This document shows positions 7,227 to 14,036 of a stretch of DNA of 18,665 nucleotides, piece after piece. The stretch spans positions 1-18,665 of the forward strand of contig PKWK01000393.1 of NCBI GenBank assembly GCA_003133205.1. Reading direction: 5' to 3'. The position numbers and the translations under genes are program-made. Numbering within the stretch: position 1 is the stretch's first letter; every line of letters begins with the position of its first letter. Below the pieces are notes generated by a model that was given only the letters and a program-made list of their open reading frames with translations, had not been told where the DNA came from and made no database searches. Source of the DNA: Granulicella sp. (lineage in GTDB: Bacteria; Acidobacteriota; Terriglobia; Terriglobales; Acidobacteriaceae).

Positions 7227-7670
7227 ATGAAAAGGATCCTCCAGTCCGTTGCCCTGGCGCTTGCAGTGCTCCTTGCTGCACAACCTGCCTTGGCAACCAT
7301 GACGTGCGTACAGAAGATGTGCGCAGACGGTAGTTCCTCCACGGATTGCTGCCTGCCCTCGAGTGATGCACCGATGCGTGGCATGTCGAATGACGTTGCC
7401 ATGCCTTCCATGAGTGCATCCGGGCAGGCGCCGTCGCCCTCCGCGCTGACTGGATTGAGCTGCAGTTCTGAACCGTGCTGCGCCGTTTCAGCCCACTCGA
7501 CACCGCAGTTGGCTACTCCGGCGAAGTTCAGCGTCGACAGGGTGGTCTCCTTCACACGGCTGGGTGGGTTGTCCTCGGTCGCCGCTCCGATTCGAGCAGA
7601 TGTCACCTTCGGGGATGTGGTTGCTCCCGCACGCGCACGATACGTTCTGTTTCAAGACTTCCGAATCTAA
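7227..7670 (+). CDS. Small secreted Cys/Met-rich protein, function unknown
   Basis: Protein of 147 residues with a clear signal peptide (MKRILQSVALALAVLLAAQP then ALA, cleavage about residue 23). The mature part has seven cysteines (27, 32, 41, 42, 79, 84, 85), including two CC pairs, and a methionine-rich stretch (Met50, 53, 59, 62), followed by a cysteine-free C-terminus. Clustered Cys and Met in an exported protein suggest metal (for example copper) binding or disulfide formation, but I do not recognise a family. I chose the ATG at 7227 because it begins the signal peptide; the frame is open further upstream. No ribosome binding site is evident. A CRP-like site lies 39 bases upstream. The repeat protein at 7783 follows on the same strand after 112 bases. 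Confidence 0.75.
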   Translation: MKRILQSVALALAVLLAAQPALATMTCVQKMCADGSSSTDCCLPSSDAPMRGMSNDVAMPSMSASGQAPSPSALTGLSCSSEPCCAVSAHSTPQLATPAKFSVDRVVSFTRLGGLSSVAAPIRADVTFGDVVAPARARYVLFQDFRI

Positions 7671-7782
7671 ATCTCTCCTTGCATTTCAGCGCATGAATAC
7701 TGCCCTGGTCTCGATTGCCTCTATGGCACGAACCCTGTGGCGCGCAATGCTCTCAAACATTTGATTTGCCAAGGAGATTTCC

Positions 7783-8469
7783 ATGAAACCGTTCGTAAGA
7801 AGCATTCTGATCACCGGCATCCTCACGATAGTCGCCAATACCTCAATGGTTGCGCAGACGAGTAATGGCGGGTTCGAGCAATGGTATCGCGCCAAGTACG
7901 GCCGTCCATCCCCTACCGAGCAAGCGCGTCTGAATACCTCACAAGGGAACGCGGTATCCCCGGCAGCGAAGCAGACCTCCAACGCAACATCTGCTAATGG
8001 CGGGTTCGAGCAATGGTATCGCGCAAAGTACGGACACCCATCGCCTGCCGAGGAGGCGCGTCTGAAAACCCCACAAATAAACTCTGCATCCCCGGAAGCG
8101 ACGCAGCCCACGGTTGCTGTATCTGCCAATGTTGGGTTCAAACTCACCGAGCAGGCGAGTCTTGGCCAGACACCAACACTCGGCAGGAGCCAGCTCGATA
8201 GGTTGATCGCTACCGCGAAGACGCCGGTGGAACATCAGCGCATCGCCCAGGATTACCGGAACCAGGCACAGGATTATTTGGCCCAGGCGAAGGAACACGA
8301 GGCGATGATTGTGGCGTATAAAGCCAGTCCGAACATGACGTCCAAGAACCAGGCAGCCACCATCAACCACTGCGAGTACTTTGTCGGCAAGTTCCAGGAC
8401 CTGGCAGTGAAGTCGCAGGAACTTGCGAAGAGGCATGAACAGATGGCCAGGGACGCCGAGAAGAAGTAA
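7783..8469 (+). CDS. Secreted protein with tandem 44-residue repeats and helical C-terminus
   Basis: Protein of 228 residues with a signal peptide (about 1-24, ending SMVAQ). Two near-identical units, NGGFEQWYRAKYG.PSP.E.ARL, lie at residues 28-50 and 72-94; a third, shortened unit (NVGFKLTEQASLG) starts at 116, so the period is exactly 44 residues (132 bases). Residues 135-228 are strongly helical and charged (HQRIAQDYRNQAQDYLAQAK, EHEAMIVAYK, FQDLAVKSQELAKRHEQMAR) with one Cys at 187, like coiled-coil periplasmic proteins. I do not recognise a named family, though WYRAKYGR.SP motifs occur in other acidobacterial hypothetical proteins as far as I recall. The start is firm: AAGGAG stands 7 bases before the ATG. 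A strong stem-loop follows 20 bases after the stop. Confidence 0.82.
   Translation: MKPFVRSILITGILTIVANTSMVAQTSNGGFEQWYRAKYGRPSPTEQARLNTSQGNAVSPAAKQTSNATSANGGFEQWYRAKYGHPSPAEEARLKTPQINSASPEATQPTVAVSANVGFKLTEQASLGQTPTLGRSQLDRLIATAKTPVEHQRIAQDYRNQAQDYLAQAKEHEAMIVAYKASPNMTSKNQAATINHCEYFVGKFQDLAVKSQELAKRHEQMARDAEKK
7864..8172 (+). repeat. 132-base tandem repeat, three copies, third shortened
   Basis: Units start at 7864, 7996 and 8128, each opening with AATG.. GGGTTC. The first two are nearly identical over about 75 bases; the third has lost part of its core. The spacers between the conserved cores are diverged, suggesting an old in-frame duplication inside the coding sequence. Confidence 0.85.
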
Positions 8470-8489
8470 CTGGGAAGCAGCCACGTCAC

Positions 8490-8527
8490 CTGCGGGTCTG
8501 GAGATGATTTGTCTCCGGACCCAGCAG
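8490..8527 (+). terminator. Stem-loop after the repeat-protein gene, terminator-like
   Basis: CTGCGGGTCTGGAGA (8490-8504) pairs with TCTCCGGACCCAGCAG (8512-8527) with one G-U pair and one bulged A around a 7-base loop. The 15-pair stem is strong, but no T-run follows, so it may be an mRNA 3' end stabiliser or an atypical terminator. Confidence 0.55.
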
Positions 8528-8645
8528 GAGGGGCGAGGCTAGCTTTCTCATAGACTTACGCGGTGTGACATAGCGCACCGGACGAAGTGCCGCTTCGGAG
8601 TAAAATTCAATTGATCAAGAAATTCCAAACTGAGAGGTTTTTGAG

Positions 8646-9683
8646 ATGCGGATTGGTATGTTGACGGGGGGCGGGGATTGCCCTGGCCTGAATGCGGTGA
8701 TTCGCGCGGTGGTGCACAAGGGCGTGCTGCATTACGGGGATGAGTTTATCGGGTTCATGGAAGGTTGGCGCGGCGTTCTGGACGACCGGACGATGCCGCT
8801 CAGCATGAAGACGATGAGCGGTATGCTCCATCGCGGCGGAACGATCCTGCGGTCTTCGCGGACCAATGTGAAGAAGATTCCGGGCGGGTTCGAGCAGTGC
8901 CTGAAGGTGATCCAGGACGAGAAGCTGGACGCGCTGATCGCGATGGGCGGAGACGATACGCAGTCGATCTCGGTGGAGTTGGCCAAGCGCGGCGTGAACG
9001 TCGTGGGCGTGCCGAAGACTATCGACAACGACCTGAGCGGGACAGACGCGTGCTTCGGGTTTGATACGGCGGTGATGATTGCGACCGAGGCGGTCGACCG
9101 GCTGCACTCGACCACCGAGGCACACAGCCGGGTGCAGGTTGTCGAGGTGATGGGACGCGATGCGGGCTGGATCGCGGTGACGGCCGGGATTGCGGGCGGC
9201 GCGGACGTGATCCTGACGCCGGAGAAGCCGATCGACATGGACGATGTGGTGCGGCTGCTGCGGGCGCGCTGGGAGTGCGGCAAGAAGTTCGGGATCGTCG
9301 TCGTGGCAGAGGGCGCAAAGCTCCCGAACATCGAGGGTCAGGTGACGGTGGGCGACAAGCTGGACTCGTTCGGGCACGCACGACTGAGCGGGATCGGGCA
9401 GGTGCTGGCGGAGGAGATCGAGAAGCGCACGGGCTACGAGACACGCAGCGTGAACCTGGGGCACACCCAGCGCGGCGGGACTCCGACAGCGTACGACCGG
9501 ATGCTGGCGACACGCTATGGCATCGCGGCGATCGACATGGTGCATGAAGGTAAGTTCGGACGGATGGCGGTACTCAAGGGAAATATGATCTGCGACATAG
9601 CAATCGCTGACGCAGTTGCCAGCACGCGCACCGTGGGCGAGGACCTGTTCGCCGTGGTACGGGGCTTGCAACCGGCAAAGTAG
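8646..9683 (+). CDS. 6-phosphofructokinase, predicted pyrophosphate-dependent
   Basis: Protein of 345 residues that phosphorylates fructose 6-phosphate to fructose 1,6-bisphosphate in glycolysis. It has the opening MLTGGGDCPGLNAVIR, the substrate motif PKTIDNDLSGTD with the catalytic Asp127, and the MGRDAGW and GHTQRGG motifs. The phosphoryl-donor site reads GGDDT (101-105): Asp104 and Lys124 stand where E. coli PfkA has two glycines. Established work on this family ties Asp at 104 with Lys at 124 to pyrophosphate use, so this is probably a reversible PPi-PFK rather than an ATP-PFK. Start ATG at 8646 with GAGAGG 8 bases upstream; a TAAAAT box lies at 8601-8606. It stands alone with a terminator behind it. 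Confidence 0.93.
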   Translation: MRIGMLTGGGDCPGLNAVIRAVVHKGVLHYGDEFIGFMEGWRGVLDDRTMPLSMKTMSGMLHRGGTILRSSRTNVKKIPGGFEQCLKVIQDEKLDALIAMGGDDTQSISVELAKRGVNVVGVPKTIDNDLSGTDACFGFDTAVMIATEAVDRLHSTTEAHSRVQVVEVMGRDAGWIAVTAGIAGGADVILTPEKPIDMDDVVRLLRARWECGKKFGIVVVAEGAKLPNIEGQVTVGDKLDSFGHARLSGIGQVLAEEIEKRTGYETRSVNLGHTQRGGTPTAYDRMLATRYGIAAIDMVHEGKFGRMAVLKGNMICDIAIADAVASTRTVGEDLFAVVRGLQPAK

Positions 9684-9711
9684 GGCGGTTGTAAGTTGTG
9701 AGTTGAACAGA

Positions 9712-9752
9712 GGCGGCAGTGTCCTTTCCGGGATGCTGCCGCCCTTTTGTTT
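9712..9752 (+). terminator. Rho-independent terminator of the phosphofructokinase gene
   Basis: Stem GGCGGCAG (9712-9719) with CTGCCGCC (9736-9743), a 16-base loop, then CTTTTGTTT. Confidence 0.85.
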
Positions 9753-9787
9753 ATCAGTCGGTTAGCCCTTGTTTATCAGTCGGTTAG
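9747..9787 (+). repeat. Short tandem duplication after the terminator
   Basis: TTGTTTATCAGTCGGTTAG occurs twice, at 9747-9765 and 9769-9787, a 22-base period. The first copy includes the end of the terminator T-run. Probably a replication-slippage duplication without function. Confidence 0.85.
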
Positions 9788-9919
9788 TAGCGGAGGCGTT
9801 GATTCCCCGGATGGGTCGCAGAAACTTGTTGTCTGGGCGATGGATTGGGGATACAAAGGTGTTCCGGGTCTGGTGCGGCAATTGACCGGGTATCTTCGGG
9901 TTTTCGGGAGCGAGCTTCC

Positions 9920-10174
9920 ATGGCGGGTGCGGTCCAGCAGATGATGCGCGAGGTGATGGATATCCGGCAGGCGGCGGACTATCTGGGCATAAGCGGCGAC
10001 ACGCTCTACCGGTACGCTTCGGAGGGGTTCATCCCTGCGTTCAAGCTGGGCAATCGCTGGCGGTTCAAGCGAAGCCTGCTGGATGCGTGGATGGTGCGGA
10101 TGAGCTCTGCGAAGGCTCCGGCGAATGTGTCCGTGATGCCGCGGCAGAAGAAGCCGGCGGGACGAGCGCGGTAG
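9920..10174 (+). CDS. Small excisionase-type helix-turn-helix DNA-binding protein
   Basis: Protein of 84 residues. Residues 13-58 (MDIRQAADYLGISGDTLYRY, EGFIPAFKLGNRWRFKRSLL, DAWM) form the winged HTH of the MerR/excisionase (HTH_17) type: a helix-turn-helix with the GISGDTLYRYA recognition helix, then the wing GNRWRF. The C-terminal tail is basic (RQKKPAGRAR) and may add DNA contact. I chose the ATG at 9920 since GGGAG stands 9 bases upstream; the frame is open back to 9845. Despite the family name there is no integrase, attachment site or phage gene nearby, so it is more likely a chromosomal transcription factor. It is separated from the following VWFA gene by 77 bases on the same strand. 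Confidence 0.85.
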   Translation: MAGAVQQMMREVMDIRQAADYLGISGDTLYRYASEGFIPAFKLGNRWRFKRSLLDAWMVRMSSAKAPANVSVMPRQKKPAGRAR

Positions 10175-10251
10175 GGGTCCGTTTGTTGTTCTGACTCTCG
10201 GTATTGCGACATCCGCTTCCAAATAGGGTTAGGAACTAGCAAGGTACCGAT

Positions 10252-11826
10252 ATGAAAGTCTCTGCTTTTCGGGCGCTACTTCTCGCCTTACTTGTCTCCA
10301 CCGCGTCTCGCATGCCTGCACAGGTTGCTGCAGTGCCGCAGGCGGCTCCTGCGGCTCAGCAACCATCGGCGAATCCGCAAAGTGCGCCTGGGACGCCCGG
10401 GGCGGTGCCTACTATACGGGTTTATGTGACGCGGGTGGTACTGGATGTGGTGGTAACGGATGGGAAGGGGAACGTCGTCTCCGGCCTGACGAAGAACGAT
10501 TTCAAAGTCACGGATGCGGGTGAATCGCAGACGGTGACCGACTTCGATGTCTCGGCTGTGCACTTGGCGAAGCCGGACATCACCATCAATTCGACGGCGG
10601 ACCTGGACAGGCTGGCGCCGGATGCGCCGGTGAATATTATTCTGCTGGACGAGTTCAATACGTTGTTCGAGGACGAAGCGTTTGCGCGGTATTCGCTGAA
10701 GAAATACCTGGAGAAGCAGCCGGACAAGCTGACGACCCCGACCATGCTGCTGGCTGTGGGAATCGACAAGTTCACGGTGCTGAACGACTACACCCAGGAT
10801 AAGCAGGCGATTCTGAACTCGCTGGATCATCACTTTGTTGAGTATCCATGGCGGAATCAGGGAATCTCGTGGGCGCCGGAGCGGCTGGCGACGGCGTTTG
10901 GCACGTTGGAACGTGTGGCCGAGGCGACCGTGGGTCATCCGGGGCATAAGAACATGATCTGGATCGGGCGCGGGTTTCCCAGCATCAACATGGCGAATAT
11001 TCCGGTGGATTCGTCGCGCCGCGTTGAGAGCTACGTGCAGCAGTGCGTGAATATGCTGCGCGATGCGCGGGTGACGCTGTATGCGGTCGATCCCGCGGGC
11101 CTGGTGGTGGACCCGATCGCGAAGTACGGGAATGAGGCCGCGTTTTTGGACCCGTTCGGCGGCAACTACGACTTCTCAAGGCTGGCGCGCGCGACGGGCG
11201 GCAAGGCGCTGTACGGCCGCAACGACGTCGATGTGGAGATTGGCAAGAGCGGGGACGACGGCGTGAACTTTTATACGCTGACCTACCGGCCGACGACGGG
11301 TGGGATGGACCCGCAGAAGTTCCGGAAGATTGTGGTGACGGTTGACCGGCCGGGTCTGACGGCGACGACCCGACTGGGATACTTCGTGGCGAGGGGCCCG
11401 GCGCGGGTGAATCCGGCCAGTCCGTCGCGACAATTGATGTTCGACCTGAACTCGGCGGCGAACAGCACGATGGTCTACGATGCGGTACCGCTGACCCTTA
11501 TCCCGGACCCGAACGACCACGACTCCTTCAAGTTGCGCATCGAGGCGAAGGGGCTGGTCTGGACCTTTGCTACGGATACTGAGCCGCGCCACGCGAATTT
11601 CGTCATTGTGACGACGACCTTCGACAAGAAGGGCAAGGTGGTGAAGGAGATTGCGAAGGTGGCCAAGATAGACGCTCCGGCGACGGTGGCGCCCAGGGGC
11701 AGAATCGAGCTGCCGATCATTGTTCCCGTCAAACTCGAGCATGATCCGAAGGCTGTCCGGTTGCGGGTTGTGGTGCGAATCGTTCAGACGGGACGTGAAG
11801 GGACAGCGGACGCGACCTTACAGTAG
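10252..11826 (+). CDS. Secreted VWFA-related acidobacterial domain protein
   Basis: Protein of 524 residues with a signal peptide (about 1-24, ending RMPAQ), a Pro/Ala/Gln-rich linker (25-55), an N-terminal beta domain (TIRVYVTRVVLDVVVTDGKG, NDFKVTDAGESQTVTDFDVS), and a von Willebrand A-like domain beginning near 126 (PVNIILLDEFNT) and including MIWIGRGFPS and DARVTLYAVDPAGL. The N-terminal layout is that of the 'VWFA-related Acidobacterial domain' family, expanded in Acidobacteria and of unknown function. The MIDAS metal site, normally DxSxS, here reads DEFNT from Asp133, so metal binding is doubtful. A C-terminal beta domain (about 400-524) follows. Probably an exported or surface protein. 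The start is the ATG at 10252, with AAGG 7 bases upstream. Confidence 0.88.
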   Translation: MKVSAFRALLLALLVSTASRMPAQVAAVPQAAPAAQQPSANPQSAPGTPGAVPTIRVYVTRVVLDVVVTDGKGNVVSGLTKNDFKVTDAGESQTVTDFDVSAVHLAKPDITINSTADLDRLAPDAPVNIILLDEFNTLFEDEAFARYSLKKYLEKQPDKLTTPTMLLAVGIDKFTVLNDYTQDKQAILNSLDHHFVEYPWRNQGISWAPERLATAFGTLERVAEATVGHPGHKNMIWIGRGFPSINMANIPVDSSRRVESYVQQCVNMLRDARVTLYAVDPAGLVVDPIAKYGNEAAFLDPFGGNYDFSRLARATGGKALYGRNDVDVEIGKSGDDGVNFYTLTYRPTTGGMDPQKFRKIVVTVDRPGLTATTRLGYFVARGPARVNPASPSRQLMFDLNSAANSTMVYDAVPLTLIPDPNDHDSFKLRIEAKGLVWTFATDTEPRHANFVIVTTTFDKKGKVVKEIAKVAKIDAPATVAPRGRIELPIIVPVKLEHDPKAVRLRVVVRIVQTGREGTADATLQ

Positions 11827-11852
11827 CGAGGCTGGAGGTACCAGGTTCGAGG

Positions 11853-11886
11853 GGCAGCCGAGGTCGGCGGTCGCGGTGCGGCTGCC
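11853..11886. terminator. Stem-loop between convergent genes
   Basis: GGCAGCCG (11853-11860) pairs perfectly with CGGCTGCC (11879-11886) around an 18-base GC-rich loop. It lies between the ends of the VWFA gene and the HExxE protein gene and could end transcription from both sides, but there is no T-run. Confidence 0.4.
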
Positions 11887-11910
11887 GACGCTCGGCCCTG
11901 GAGCGGATGG

Positions 11911-12879
11911 TTACAGATCGGTCAGGTCGTTGTGGTGCCACTGGTTGTCGTAGAAGAGCTCGTGGACGTGATTGTCGGTTCCGACGAAGTTGACGTGCTG
12001 CTGGTTGTTGAAGGTGGTGGCGTAGCCGTCGATGCGGCTGCCGCGGGCGGCGAGGAGCGGGGCGATGGCGCAGGAGGTTTGGCTGTTCGACCACTCGGTC
12101 TGGACCAGGTAGTTGCCGAGGCGAACGGTCTGGCGGTTGCAGATGTCGCCGATCTCGTTGCCGGTGTTGGGGTCCCACCAGGTGCTGAGCGTGGGGTCGG
12201 TGATGGCTTCGCAGAGTTCGTGCGAACTGACTTCGGTGAGGGTGTCGAGGAAGTTTCCGGGGAACACGCAGCCGTTGCAGTTGGCGAAGGGGATAACGGC
12301 GTAGTAGATTCCGGAGCCGAAGGCGTCGTGATAGCCGCAGAACTGCTGGCATGAGGCTCCGGCGCCGCTGGGGCCATCGCAGACGCAGTTGGGCGGGAGG
12401 TAGACGAAGTAGAGCGTATTGGCGGTGGTGGCCGGAACGGTGCGCGCGTTAATCCAGCCCTGGAGTGCTGTCTGGATCTGGGCATCGGTGACCAGGCGGC
12501 CAGTGGAGGTAGTCGTGCCGGGCTCACTGCTGGTGATGTGGACCGACCCGATGCGGCTGCCGTGCCCGATGTTCTTGCCGGAAAGGCTGTACTCGCCGAG
12601 CAGATCGATCATAGAGCTGGTGAGGATGAAGTCGAAAAAGGCGTCGACCTGTGCGGGGAGAGCAGCCGTGGTGCCGGTAGACCACTCTGCTCCCCAGTAG
12701 ATGGGGACTACCTGGACGGAGGTGAGGACGGTGCCGCCGTGATTGGTGAGAACGGGGGCAGGGGCTCCGGGCATGGGGGAGACACCGTGCGCGACGAAAC
12801 TTTCCGGAGGCACGATTCTCTTCGGTGTGACGGTCTGATTTTGGGCCAGGGGGGCGATTTTCTGGGCTGTGCTAGCCAT
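11911..12879 (-). CDS. HExxE-motif protein with one C-terminal lectin-like blade
   Basis: Protein of 322 residues without a clear signal peptide. The central region carries SSHELCEAITDP with His220, Glu221 and Glu224, then WWDPNTGNEIGDIC, a pattern reminiscent of EXORDIUM/phosphate-induced-protein-like proteins and possibly a metal site. Several Cys (165, 167, 177, 181, 201, 204, 223) could pair as disulfides, so export by another route is possible. Residues 281-320 (GYATTFNNQQHVNFVGTDNH then VHELFYDNQWHHNDLT) look like one blade of a beta-propeller lectin family in which such units normally repeat; only one is present before the stop. The start is firm: AAGGAG stands 6 bases before the ATG. 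It is convergent with the VWFA gene. No catalytic activity is assigned. Confidence 0.8.
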   Translation of the reverse strand: MASTAQKIAPLAQNQTVTPKRIVPPESFVAHGVSPMPGAPAPVLTNHGGTVLTSVQVVPIYWGAEWSTGTTAALPAQVDAFFDFILTSSMIDLLGEYSLSGKNIGHGSRIGSVHITSSEPGTTTSTGRLVTDAQIQTALQGWINARTVPATTANTLYFVYLPPNCVCDGPSGAGASCQQFCGYHDAFGSGIYYAVIPFANCNGCVFPGNFLDTLTEVSSHELCEAITDPTLSTWWDPNTGNEIGDICNRQTVRLGNYLVQTEWSNSQTSCAIAPLLAARGSRIDGYATTFNNQQHVNFVGTDNHVHELFYDNQWHHNDLTDL

Positions 12880-12963
12880 AGCAATCTCCTTGGGGTGGAA
12901 AGTAAGCCCGAATAAAACTAGTTTTCTTTTGATCGGGCCGAGCCAAGGACCTGGGAGCCACGA

Positions 12964-12993
12964 ATTCTACGCCTCGCGGCGTTTTGATGGCAA
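12964..12993 (-). promoter_or_regulatory. Predicted sigma-70 promoter of the HExxE protein gene
   Basis: On the minus strand TTGCCA (12988-12993) and TAGAAT (12964-12969) are 18 bases apart. The resulting leader of about 75 bases contains a possible hairpin, GCCCGA (12906-12911) with TCGGGC (12933-12938), whose loop holds the palindrome AAAACTAGTTTT. Confidence 0.55.
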
Positions 12994-13031
12994 TTGCCGC
13001 GCGCAAAATATTGATATTGCTACAGGCTTCT

Positions 13032-13922
13032 TCAGGTTGATTGCAGCGTGAAGAGGGTGATTTCGGGGGGGCAGTTGAGGCGGAAGGGTAGGCCTACGGC
13101 GCCGATGCCGCGGTTGACGTAGAGTTGGAGGCGGCCGAGGCGGAAGAGGCCTTCGACATACTTCTGGCCACCGGCCGGGAGGTAGTAGGCGGGGAGGAAG
13201 GGGAGGCGGACCTGGCCTCCGTGGGTGTGGCCCGAGAACATGAGGTCGACCAGATGGCCGCGCGGATGGGTGAGGAGGTCGTCGGCGTAGTCGGGGCCGT
13301 GGGACATCAGCAGAACGGGACCGTCGGGCCTCTCGGGAATGGCGCTATCGAGGTTGGGCACATGGGTCACGGGATCGTGGATGCCGCAGAGCCAGAGGCG
13401 TTGACCTGCGCGCTCGATGGGCACATGTTCATTGACCAGGAGTGGGATATCGACCGCTGCGAGGATGGGATGGATGGTGGGCGCGCCAAGGAATGAATCG
13501 TGATTGCCCATGACGGCGAAGCGCTGCGGGCAGGCGATTTCGCGGAGGGATTCGGCGCAGCGATACATGGCTCCCATGACGTAGTCGCGCGGCATCGGGG
13601 TAAAGCTGATGTAGTCGCCGGTGAGGAGGACGAGGTCGGGCGCAAGCGAGTTGACCTGGGCTACGACGCGGCGCACGAAATAGGGTTCGGTGAACTCGTC
13701 GAAGTGAATGTCCGAGATCTGAACGATGCGGAAGTTGTGAAAGGCGTCGGGGAGATTGTCGATCGCGATGGTCTGGGTGACGATGCTGATCTCGTGGCGG
13801 GCGATTTCGCCGGAGTAGAGGGCCAGGCCGGCAGCAACAGCCGTAGAGCCGCGCAGGAAGCTGCGGCGGGTGAGGACGGATTTCTGCGCTGTCAACGGCT
13901 GATCGGCCACATTTCCGGTCAT
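13032..13922 (-). CDS. Tat-exported metallophosphoesterase (YkuE/YaeI-like)
   Basis: Protein of 296 residues. A twin-arginine signal is visible (TRRSFLRGSTAVAAGLALYS, residues 18-37), so it should be folded in the cytoplasm and exported through Tat. The calcineurin-type metal site is complete: Asp71 and His73 (DIHFDEF), Asp103 (LLTGDYI), Asn140, His141 and Asp142 (MGNHDS), His208 (MSHGPD), and His232 and His234 (GHTHGGQ). YkuE/YaeI relatives act on UDP-glucose- or lipid-linked substrates at the envelope; the substrate here is unknown. I took the ATG at 13922: the frame is open far upstream, antisense to pepP, but that part has no coding character. A TATCAT box lies 5 bases before this ATG and there is no ribosome binding site, suggesting a leaderless transcript. 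Confidence 0.88.
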   Translation of the reverse strand: MTGNVADQPLTAQKSVLTRRSFLRGSTAVAAGLALYSGEIARHEISIVTQTIAIDNLPDAFHNFRIVQISDIHFDEFTEPYFVRRVVAQVNSLAPDLVLLTGDYISFTPMPRDYVMGAMYRCAESLREIACPQRFAVMGNHDSFLGAPTIHPILAAVDIPLLVNEHVPIERAGQRLWLCGIHDPVTHVPNLDSAIPERPDGPVLLMSHGPDYADDLLTHPRGHLVDLMFSGHTHGGQVRLPFLPAYYLPAGGQKYVEGLFRLGRLQLYVNRGIGAVGLPFRLNCPPEITLFTLQST

Positions 13923-14036
13923 AGTGCATGATAGCGGGTTTCGCGAGGGGAGGTTGATGCTGCCGGAGCAAAGGTGGACACAAGGAGATTCTCTCGGGGG
14001 AACGACAAACGAGGAGCGTTGGGTAGAATTGGGCGG

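Noticed and set aside
7693..7764. A 23-codon frame (MNTALVSIASMARTLWRAML...) between the two secreted protein genes
   Set aside because: No ribosome binding site, no recognisable features; could be chance.
8563..8578. TGTGACATAGCGCACC upstream of pfk as a CRP-like site
   Set aside because: Only the left half fits; the right half matches poorly.
9920..10174. The excisionase-like gene as evidence of a prophage or integrative element
   Set aside because: No integrase, attachment repeats or phage genes are nearby.
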